Positions 1 to 5,356 of a stretch of DNA of 8,097 bases are shown here, piece after piece (positions within the stretch are counted from its first letter, which is position 1; each line of letters opens with the position of its first letter). The position numbers and the translations under genes are program-made. The DNA is taken from positions 1 through 8,097 of the forward strand of contig CAXCDZ010000039.1 in the NCBI GenBank assembly GCA_963981525.1, in the 5' to 3' direction. Below the pieces are notes generated by a model. The model made no database searches. It had not been told where the DNA came from and saw only the letters and a program-made list of their open reading frames with translations. The stretch comes from CAXCDZ01 sp963981525 (lineage in GTDB: Bacteria > Patescibacteriota > Microgenomatia > UBA1400 > UBA12108).

Positions 1-22
1 ATGATACCATATATGATATCAA
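1..22 (-). CDS. possible antitoxin, 5' end only
   Basis: On the minus strand an AGGAGA Shine-Dalgarno-like site (36 to 31) lies eight bases before a TTG (22 to 20), which overlaps the toxin stop codon as TTGA. The frame stays open to the window edge, and an in-frame ATG occurs at 10 to 8. HigB/Gp49-type toxins are usually followed directly by a helix-turn-helix antitoxin gene, so this is its expected place. Only about seven residues are visible, so the product cannot be identified from its own sequence; the call rests on position, ribosome site and overlap. Confidence 0.3.
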
Positions 23-372
23 CTGGTCAATCTCCTCTTGGCATCAGCAAGTCTCTCCAAAGCAATTTTCAGTTCTTTGCGCGGAGTTTTCTGTGATTTT
101 TTAACAAAAATATTTAGCAGTACGATTGAACCAGCTATCACCATCGCATAGAGAATACGAATATTATCTCTCCCCAAAATCCTAATTTCCCACAGTGGAG
201 TGCCAGTCAATTTCTTGATATTTCTAATATGGGTTCCCACCCCAAACTCAACAATTGGTTGTATGGCTCGCTGAACCTTACCCTGTTGTCTCTTCGTTAA
301 TTTGAAAAGATCATTTTTGACAGGAGAAACACCCTTGTTATTGGTATAGAAAATTACTTTAGTCTTCCGCAC
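19..372 (-). CDS. RelE/ParE-superfamily toxin, HigB / phage Gp49-like
   Basis: Predicted toxin of a type II toxin-antitoxin pair, 117 residues, the usual length of the Gp49-like HigB group. Toxins of this superfamily generally act as mRNA interferases on the ribosome. Family signatures visible are LWEIR (60-64), the following strand with R72 and Y75, and the C-terminal FVKKSQKTP (89-97) followed by a charged helix (KELKIALERLADAK). The protein is basic, as expected. The start is GTG at 372; a TATACT box ends six bases before it and no Shine-Dalgarno site is present, so the mRNA is probably leaderless. It is divergent from the HAD gene with 39 bp between starts. In HigBA order the antitoxin lies downstream, here beyond base 1. 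Target specificity cannot be read from the sequence; a solitary or decayed toxin is possible. Confidence 0.85.
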   Translation of the reverse strand: MRKTKVIFYTNNKGVSPVKNDLFKLTKRQQGKVQRAIQPIVEFGVGTHIRNIKKLTGTPLWEIRILGRDNIRILYAMVIAGSIVLLNIFVKKSQKTPRKELKIALERLADAKRRLTS

Positions 373-378
373 AAATTA

Positions 379-387
379 AGTATATCA
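379..387 (-). promoter_or_regulatory. extended -10 promoter of the toxin gene
   Basis: Minus strand reads TGA-TATACT (387 to 379), an extended -10 with the TGn element. Six bases separate it from the GTG start at 372, so transcription should begin at or within a base or two of the start codon. No convincing -35 is seen at 16-18 bp, which fits an extended -10 promoter. Confidence 0.6.
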
Positions 388-397
388 ATTTTTTGAT
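384..397. repeat. small inverted repeat between divergent -10 boxes
   Basis: ATCAA (384-388) and TTGAT (393-397) form a perfect 5-bp inverted repeat around TTTT. Its arms overlap the TGn elements of both divergent promoters, a suitable place for an antitoxin or antitoxin-toxin repressor. The arms are short and AT-rich, so chance is a real alternative. Confidence 0.35.
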
Positions 398-405
398 GTT
401 ACAAT
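397..405 (+). promoter_or_regulatory. extended -10 promoter of the HAD gene
   Basis: TGT-TACAAT (397-405) is an extended -10 that ends six bases before the ATG at 412. There is no Shine-Dalgarno site and no clear -35. The expected start point falls on or next to the ATG, so the transcript is probably leaderless. It sits back to back with the toxin promoter. Confidence 0.55.
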
Positions 406-411
406 GCCTTC

Positions 412-1032
412 ATGACAAAGATCAATTTCATCTATTTTGACATCGGTGGAGTCCTGATTCAGGATTTTTCCGATACCAATAAGTGGCACGAGATGTACGC
501 CGATCTGGGTATGACTCCAGATCAGATTATTGAGATTGATAAGCTATATAGCAAGTTCAAGCGCAAGTTTATGACTGTTCTCGAGATTGACGCTTTTATT
601 CCTCTTCTCAAAAAAGATCTCGGGATCACTCTCCCAGCTGATTACTCAATGCTTGCTGATTTTGTTGCTCGCTTCACCCCCAACAAATCCATCTGGCCTG
701 CACTCAAGTCTATTCAGTCTCAGTATCGCACAGGCCTCCTCACCAATATGTACCCCAACATGCTTGACGCTATCAAAGCAGCCGACCTCATGCCTCCCGC
801 TAAGTGGGATGTTACAGTTGACTCCAGCGTCGAAGGCGTCCAAAAACCCGACTCCGTCATCTACCAGATCGCGACCAAATGGGCCGGCGTCCCTCACGAA
901 GAAATCCTCTTTATTGATAATACTGAGAAAAATGTCAAAAGAGCAGAATCAGTTGGCTGGCAGACCTTCCACTATGACTCCAGTGATTACAAACAAGCCA
1001 GTGCCGACCTCTCCTCTTTCCTCAAGGTATAA
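412..1032 (+). CDS. HAD-superfamily hydrolase, subfamily IA, YihX-like phosphatase
   Basis: Predicted cytoplasmic phosphatase of 206 residues, normal for HAD subfamily IA with a helical cap. The motifs appear in order. Motif I is FDIGGVL, with nucleophile D10. Motif II is LLTNMY, with T111. The motif III lysine lies in QKPD (K145). Motif IV is ILFIDN, with D169 and N170. The usual second Asp of motif I (DxD) is Gly here (D-I-G). The same DxG form is seen in E. coli YihX, a sugar-phosphate phosphatase, and its relatives. The helical cap lies between motifs I and II, about residues 18-95. The ATG is chosen because the nucleophile strand begins directly after it and a -10 box lies six bases upstream. 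The substrate cannot be told from sequence. It is followed after 23 bases by secA, which has its own promoter; a functional link is unlikely. Confidence 0.85.
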   Translation: MTKINFIYFDIGGVLIQDFSDTNKWHEMYADLGMTPDQIIEIDKLYSKFKRKFMTVLEIDAFIPLLKKDLGITLPADYSMLADFVARFTPNKSIWPALKSIQSQYRTGLLTNMYPNMLDAIKAADLMPPAKWDVTVDSSVEGVQKPDSVIYQIATKWAGVPHEEILFIDNTEKNVKRAESVGWQTFHYDSSDYKQASADLSSFLKV

Positions 1033-1040
1033 CTCGCCCG

Positions 1041-1049
1041 TGCTATACT
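1041..1049 (+). promoter_or_regulatory. extended -10 promoter of secA
   Basis: TGC-TATACT (1041-1049) is an extended -10 with exactly six bases to the secA ATG at 1056. No ribosome site fits in that gap and none is seen upstream, so a leaderless secA mRNA is expected. The core CGTGCTATA recurs upstream of the last gene (7693-7701). It overlaps nothing coding on this strand, since the HAD gene stops at 1032. Confidence 0.65.
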
Positions 1050-1055
1050 CATCAC

Positions 1056-3731
1056 ATGCTTAATTTCCTCGGCAAATTCTTTGATGGTAACGCAAAAGAA
1101 CTCAAGAATCTCGACTCAACTGTCCAACAAGTCAGTGCCTTCGAGGACAGTCTCAAGGATCTCAAAGCCAAGGACTTTCCCGGCAAAACAGCCGAGTTCA
1201 AGAAGCGTTTAGCTAGTGGTGACTCGCTAGACGACATTCTCCCCGAAGCACTCGCCGTAGTCAGGGAAGCAATCAGGCGTACCACTGGCGAGCGCGCATA
1301 TGACGTTCAGCTCCTCTCCGCCCTCACTCTCTACCACGGCAAAATTAGTGAACAAAAAACCGGTGAAGGCAAGACTCTATCAAGCGCCCTCGTTGCATAC
1401 ATCCGCGCGCTAGTTGGCCGCGGAGTCCATCTCATCACAGTTAATGATTATCTCGCACGTCGTGACGCTGGTTGGTATGGTCAGGCTCACATCTTTTTGG
1501 GGTTAACAGTTGGCGTCATCTATTCTGGCAAGGGGAATCAGCCAGGAGCACTTCTTGATATGGAGCATGAGGAGGTAGGGGAGGATGACGAACGTATCCG
1601 CCATCTGCGCGCAGTCCCTCGTCGCGAGGCATATGAGGCAGACATCACATACGGTACTAACAATGAGTTTGGCTTTGATTACCTCCGCGATCACATGGTC
1701 ATGAGAACTGGGGACAAAGTCCAGCGTGGTCACTATTTCTGTGTTGTTGACGAAGTCGACTCAATCCTCATTGACGAAGCCAGAACCCCTCTTATTATTA
1801 GCGCTCCCGACTCCGAACCCACTGATAAGTATCTTGAGTATTCCCAGTTAGTTACTACTCTCTCTCGTGACACTGATTACGAGGTCGACGAAAAGCTCAA
1901 AACCGCCACCCTCACTGACTACGGTATCCGCAGGCTCGAACAAAGGCTCAAGGTCAATAATCTCTACGAAGAGTCATATCAGACTGTTCACCATGTTGAG
2001 CAAGCCCTCAAAGCCACCACACTCTTTACACGCGACAAAGATTATGTGGTCAAAGATGGTACCGTCATCATAGTCGACGAGCACACGGGTCGTATGATGT
2101 ATGGCAGGCGCTACTCCGACGGCCTCCACCAATCCATTGAGGCAAAAGAAGGTGTCGCGGTCCAGCAGGAGAGCCGCACTCTTGCCACTATCTCGCTCCA
2201 AAACTACTTCCGCATGTACGATCATCTCTCTGGAATGACCGGAACAGCAGTCACCGAGTCTGAGGAGTTTAAGAAGATCTATGATCTAGATGTTGTTGTG
2301 GTCCCCACCAATCGTCCCATTGTTCGCGATGACGCCACTGACCTCATCTACAAAACTACCCGGGCCAAATACAAAGCAATCGCCGAGGACATCGCAGTCA
2401 GGCACGAACTGGGCCAGCCAGTCCTGATTGGCACCAAGAGCATCGACAATAATCAGATCATTAGCAAATATCTTAAAAGAAAAAAACTTCCCCACGAAGT
2501 CCTCAACGCCAAGAATCACGACAACGAAGCCCGCATCATCGCAGACGCTGGGCGCAAGGGTGCCATTACGGTGGCAACCAACATCGCTGGGCGTGGTGTC
2601 GATATCGTTCTTGGTGGAAGTAAAGATGGTAGAGACAAAAAAGAATGGCAGAAAGAGCATGACGAGGTCCTAGAGTCAGGTGGACTCCACGTGGTCGGTA
2701 CCGAGCGGCATGACTCGCGCCGGGTTGATAATCAGCTTCGTGGTCGTTCCGGTCGCCAGGGTGATCCAGGTTCCAGTAGATTCTATGTGAGTCTAGAAGA
2801 TGATCTTATGCGCATCTTTGGCGGTGACCGGATCTCGACTGTGATGACCGCGCTCAAGATCCCCGAGAACGAAGCAATCGAACATCAGATGGTTAGTAAG
2901 GCTCTGGAACAGGCTCAGGTCAAAGTCGAGGGTCACTACTTCGATATGCGTAAGCGCGTCGTGGACTACGACGACGTCATGAACAATCATCGCTCCATCA
3001 TCTACAAACTCCGCGATCAGATTCTTGCTGATTCCGAGAATAACCCCGACAAACTCAAGGACCGTGTTTTCTCACTCGTCCTGGGTGAGATCGAGATCCT
3101 AGTTAACTCACGCCTCAGTGAGGGGTTGACGCAAAAAGAAATTGACATGATCGTCAAGGAATTTATCACTATTATTCCCTTTGATGACTCCTCCCAAAAA
3201 AAGCTTGTCCAAGAACTCGCAAAAGCCAAAGACGCTGCAATCATCATTAACTCGCTTCAAGATATCGCACATTCTACTTATAAGGGTAGAGAAGAAAAGC
3301 TCGGTGACAAGATGGTCCGCGAGATCGAAAAATACATCTACCTCACCACTCTTGATGAGAGCTGGATGAACCATCTGGATCAGATGGATGGCCTGCGTGA
3401 TGGCATCGGACTCCGGGGATACGCCCAGCGCGACCCACTCGTGGAGTACCAGAAAGAAGCTTACACTCAATTTGAACGCTTGCTAGGCTCAGTCGAAAGC
3501 ATCGTGGTCAAGAAACTGTATAGACTTAATCCCGCAGCCCAACCTCAGCCGCGAGCCGTCACTCTCCGCAAAGATGAAGTAGTGGGGGGCAAGGCCCAAA
3601 AGAAAGTCGTAAAAAAATCCTCCCCCAAATCCTCTGGCAAAAAAATTACCCGCAACGACCCCTGCCCATGCGGCAGTGGTCTCAAATACAAAAAATGCGG
3701 CCTAGTGGGCGCTCCGCAACACAAAGCTTGA
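1056..3731 (+). CDS. secA: preprotein translocase ATPase subunit SecA
   Basis: Motor ATPase that pushes unfolded secretory proteins through SecYEG at the inner face of the membrane. 891 residues, close to the usual 840-900. In order: Walker A TGEGKT (102-107); the NBD1 signature TYGTNNEFGFDYLRD (198-212); DEVD box (232-235) in SILIDEARTPLIIS; preprotein cross-linking region; NBD2 with GTERHDSRR (548-556) and the arginine-finger loop GRSGRQGDPG (563-572); helical scaffold/wing with the DYDDVMN segment; two-helix finger around DESWMNHLD (W770); then a Lys/Pro-rich linker and a SEC-C zinc tail. Compared with E. coli, about 30 extra acidic residues (roughly 156-188) precede the TYGTNN motif, as in Chloroflexi/CPR SecA. 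The tail has C870, C872 and C881, but Gly at the usual fourth ligand (882); H889 may substitute. The Walker A neighbourhood reads EQKTGEGKT where EMKTGEGKT is common. The start fits the family N-terminus (MLNFLGKFF) and the -10 spacing. Confidence 0.98.
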   Translation: MLNFLGKFFDGNAKELKNLDSTVQQVSAFEDSLKDLKAKDFPGKTAEFKKRLASGDSLDDILPEALAVVREAIRRTTGERAYDVQLLSALTLYHGKISEQKTGEGKTLSSALVAYIRALVGRGVHLITVNDYLARRDAGWYGQAHIFLGLTVGVIYSGKGNQPGALLDMEHEEVGEDDERIRHLRAVPRREAYEADITYGTNNEFGFDYLRDHMVMRTGDKVQRGHYFCVVDEVDSILIDEARTPLIISAPDSEPTDKYLEYSQLVTTLSRDTDYEVDEKLKTATLTDYGIRRLEQRLKVNNLYEESYQTVHHVEQALKATTLFTRDKDYVVKDGTVIIVDEHTGRMMYGRRYSDGLHQSIEAKEGVAVQQESRTLATISLQNYFRMYDHLSGMTGTAVTESEEFKKIYDLDVVVVPTNRPIVRDDATDLIYKTTRAKYKAIAEDIAVRHELGQPVLIGTKSIDNNQIISKYLKRKKLPHEVLNAKNHDNEARIIADAGRKGAITVATNIAGRGVDIVLGGSKDGRDKKEWQKEHDEVLESGGLHVVGTERHDSRRVDNQLRGRSGRQGDPGSSRFYVSLEDDLMRIFGGDRISTVMTALKIPENEAIEHQMVSKALEQAQVKVEGHYFDMRKRVVDYDDVMNNHRSIIYKLRDQILADSENNPDKLKDRVFSLVLGEIEILVNSRLSEGLTQKEIDMIVKEFITIIPFDDSSQKKLVQELAKAKDAAIIINSLQDIAHSTYKGREEKLGDKMVREIEKYIYLTTLDESWMNHLDQMDGLRDGIGLRGYAQRDPLVEYQKEAYTQFERLLGSVESIVVKKLYRLNPAAQPQPRAVTLRKDEVVGGKAQKKVVKKSSPKSSGKKITRNDPCPCGSGLKYKKCGLVGAPQHKA

Positions 3732-3755
3732 CAACTCAAAGTTACGGCGTATTAT
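3728..3755 (+). promoter_or_regulatory. promoter of the cysteine-rich/UPF0251/YibF/CcdA operon
   Basis: A perfect TTGACA -35 (3728-3733) and TATTAT -10 (3750-3755) are separated by 16 bp. The -35 overlaps the secA stop codon (3729-3731). The expected start point is near 3762, giving a leader of about 26 bases with a good ribosome site. It is the only promoter in the window with a consensus -35, and a perfect palindrome covers its -10 and start point, so strong but repressed transcription is likely. Confidence 0.75.
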
Positions 3756-3774
3756 GAATATATATTCATAATAC
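3749..3774. promoter_or_regulatory. 26-bp perfect palindromic operator, ArsR/SmtB-like
   Basis: Each half-site is the exact reverse complement of the other: half-site GTATTATGAATA, two central bases (TA), then TATTCATAATAC reading out. Symmetry stops at 3748/3775. It holds TGAA-N6-TTCA and has the 12-2-12 size of operators bound by ArsR/SmtB-family metal sensors. It covers the -10 and the predicted start point, so binding would block initiation. No ArsR-family gene is in the window; the UPF0251 helix-turn-helix protein encoded in the same operon is the other candidate ligand. A factor-independent terminator is unlikely, because the stem has almost no G+C and no T-run follows. Confidence 0.75.
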
Positions 3775-3780
3775 AAGGAG
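3775..3780 (+). promoter_or_regulatory. ribosome binding site of the cysteine-rich protein gene
   Basis: AAGGAG lies seven bases before the ATG at 3788. This is the best Shine-Dalgarno site in the window and decides the start of the short gene. It contrasts with the leaderless-looking starts of the HAD and secA genes. Confidence 0.75.
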
Positions 3781-3787
3781 ACAAAAA

Positions 3788-3955
3788 ATGACAAACCAAA
3801 ATCAGCAAGGTAATCCGAACTCAGCAGACAACAGTACTTGTACATGCCCAAGCTGCGGACATCAGATAGATCACGAAAGGGGAGTCCCTTGCTCTAAGGG
3901 GAGTTGTCCCAAATGCCAAACTCCTATGCAAGGTGATAACTGCCAAGAAGAGTAA
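3788..3955 (+). CDS. small cysteine-rich, probably metal-binding protein (55 residues)
   Basis: Short gene, ATG to TAA, behind a strong promoter and AAGGAG site. The first 17 residues are polar (Asn/Gln-rich). The rest is a cysteine-rich module: CTCPSCGH (18-25), DHERGVPC (28-35), then CPKC (40-43) and a last Cys at 52. That gives seven Cys plus His25 and His29. The CPxCG...CPxC spacing suggests a zinc ribbon or a rubredoxin-like metal site; there is no signal peptide, so it should be cytoplasmic. The overall pattern CPxCGxxxxHxRGxPCxxxxCPxC resembles small proteins I recall beside UPF0251 genes elsewhere, but I cannot verify this here. The UPF0251 gene begins nine bases after its stop, whose last two A's belong to that gene's ribosome site. 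Metal chaperone, metal buffer and cofactor of the regulator are all possible; no function is established. Confidence 0.8.
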   Translation: MTNQNQQGNPNSADNSTCTCPSCGHQIDHERGVPCSKGSCPKCQTPMQGDNCQEE

Positions 3956-3959
3956 GGGA
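3954..3959 (+). promoter_or_regulatory. ribosome binding site of the UPF0251 gene
   Basis: AAGGGA begins within the TAA stop of the cysteine-rich gene and lies five bases before the ATG at 3965. The overlap implies that both genes are translated from one mRNA. Confidence 0.6.
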
Positions 3960-3964
3960 TAACT

Positions 3965-4243
3965 ATGCCCAGACCCAAGTCACCTCGCCGGTATCAGTTT
4001 GATCCCGACGTAACTTACTTCAAGCCTCGCGGAGTCCCTCTTCGCGAGTTAGAAGAAGTAGTTCTAGCTCCTGATGAGCTCGAAGCCCTCAAACTCCACG
4101 ACGTCGATAATCTAGAACATCTCCCAGCTGCAAAAGAGATGAAGATCTCCCAACCTACTTTTAGTAGGATCTTAAGTGGTGCATACAAAAAACTGGCCAC
4201 AGCCATCACGCTCGGCAAGGCAATCCGACTAGAACAACGCTGA
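3965..4243 (+). CDS. UPF0251 (DUF134) family helix-turn-helix protein
   Basis: 92 residues, full length for UPF0251/DUF134. It carries the family's conserved N-terminal half: MPRPKSPRR, then VTYFKPRGVPLRELEEV (16-32), then APDELEALKLHD (35-46). A C-terminal helix-turn-helix (about 52-80) follows, with ISQPTFSRIL as the likely recognition part, related to sigma-70 region-4-like folds. Such proteins are presumed DNA-binding regulators; no target is established to my knowledge. It is cytoplasmic, with no cysteines of its own, so any metal sensing would need a partner such as the preceding cysteine-rich protein. Its TGA stop shares one base with the ATG of the next gene (TGATG), which implies translational coupling. 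It may autoregulate through the palindrome upstream of the operon, but that site looks more like an ArsR/SmtB operator. Confidence 0.9.
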   Translation: MPRPKSPRRYQFDPDVTYFKPRGVPLRELEEVVLAPDELEALKLHDVDNLEHLPAAKEMKISQPTFSRILSGAYKKLATAITLGKAIRLEQR

Positions 4244-5340
4244 TGTCACTAACGAAACAACTACTATTTTCATTATTTATTCTTCTCTCCAGCTTCTATA
4301 CTGCCCCAAATGTCATAGCCCAAGAAGAGATTCTAGAAGCTACCATTATCGAAGTGCTCGAAGAAAAAAACTTCATCCCCGAACACAGTCAAGACCCTCA
4401 GCTATACCAGCGACTCAGATTATCTATTACCAAGGGATCTCTGAGTGATCAAGAAATCGAGATCGAGAGCGGCACTACTCCCATGGTTCACTTGCCAGAA
4501 TACAGTCAGGGAGACAAAGTCATTGTCAGTATTAATAAGGGTATGGACGGTCAAGACATCTATACCATTACCGATTTTGTACGTCGTGATTCGCTTATCT
4601 GGCTCTTTGTTATTTTTGCCGCGCTCACCATCATCATAGGCAAATGGAGAGGGCTCACTTCACTTGTGGGCATGGGTGTCTCATTTGCGATCATCTTTAG
4701 TTACATTCTTCCCACCATCTCCTCAGGTGCAGATCCGATTATCACTGCCATCATCGGCTCACTCCTTATCATTCCGGCAACCTTTTATCTCTCACATGGG
4801 TTTAACAAAAAAACCACAGTCGCCATTATTGGCACTGTTATCTCTCTTCTTATTGTTGGGGCTCTTGCAGGCTATTTCGTTGACGCTGCCAAACTCACTG
4901 GCTTCGCCTCCGAAGAAGCAGCCTTCCTCCAAGTTGCCCTCGGTGGCACAGTCAATATTCGAGGGCTACTTCTTGCTGGGATCATCATCGGTGTCCTAGG
5001 AGTGCTTGATGACATCACCATCTCCCAGTCATCTATTGTCAGCGAGCTCAAACTAGCCAGCCCCAAAATCAAGTTCAAAGAACTCTACACCAGAGCCATG
5101 AACGTCGGTCAAGATCACATCTCCTCGATGGTCAACACTCTAGTCTTGGTCTATACAGGCGCTGCTCTCCCTCTGCTTCTCTTATTTCTCAATAACTCAC
5201 AACCCATCTCTCAGTTAATCAGTAATGAGCTTATTGCCGACGAGATTGTTAGGACTCTGGTTGGCAGTATCGGCCTAGTTCTTGCAGTCCCGATCACTAC
5301 TCTTATTGCCGTCACTACACTTCGCTATGAAAAAAAATAA
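4243..5340 (+). CDS. YibE/F-family membrane protein
   Basis: 365 residues. An N-terminal signal sequence (1-26, likely cleaved after VIA) is followed by a beta-rich extracytoplasmic domain (27-117). A block of about seven or eight membrane segments starts near L118 and runs to the C-terminus. Signature stretches of the YibE/F family are GVLDDITISQSSIV (250-263, with D256-D257) and NVGQDHISSMVNTL (287-300), ahead of the YTGAALPLLLLF helix. Acidic and His residues inside or beside helices (D256, D257, D291, H292) are plausible ion or catalytic sites. The family's function is unknown; transport is a guess from topology. The ATG shares its A with the UPF0251 stop codon, so expression is coupled to that regulator. 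The start is also supported by the signal sequence following directly. The 3' end is near or overlaps the thioredoxin-CcdA start. Confidence 0.9.
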   Translation: MSLTKQLLFSLFILLSSFYTAPNVIAQEEILEATIIEVLEEKNFIPEHSQDPQLYQRLRLSITKGSLSDQEIEIESGTTPMVHLPEYSQGDKVIVSINKGMDGQDIYTITDFVRRDSLIWLFVIFAALTIIIGKWRGLTSLVGMGVSFAIIFSYILPTISSGADPIITAIIGSLLIIPATFYLSHGFNKKTTVAIIGTVISLLIVGALAGYFVDAAKLTGFASEEAAFLQVALGGTVNIRGLLLAGIIIGVLGVLDDITISQSSIVSELKLASPKIKFKELYTRAMNVGQDHISSMVNTLVLVYTGAALPLLLLFLNNSQPISQLISNELIADEIVRTLVGSIGLVLAVPITTLIAVTTLRYEKK

Positions 5341-5356
5341 TCAAACATTCCTCCAT

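Noticed and set aside
587..1063. 158-residue open frame overlapping the HAD gene and the secA start
   Set aside because: It is a +1-shifted shadow of the HAD gene, low-complexity Ser/Pro/Leu composition, no motif or ribosome site; the HAD frame has all catalytic motifs.
2286..2660. 124-residue minus-strand open frame inside secA
   Set aside because: Antisense shadow of conserved SecA sequence with no domain, promoter or ribosome site. The same holds for the other antisense frames within secA.
3749..3774. Palindrome read as the secA terminator
   Set aside because: The stem is nearly all A/T with no T-run after it, and it is placed precisely on a -10 box; an operator explains it better.
5282..5356. 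Upstream ATG start at 5282 for the thioredoxin-CcdA protein
   Set aside because: It would overlap the YibE/F coding region by 59 bases and put about 25 extra residues before the signal sequence. ATG 5357, or at most 5327, fits better.
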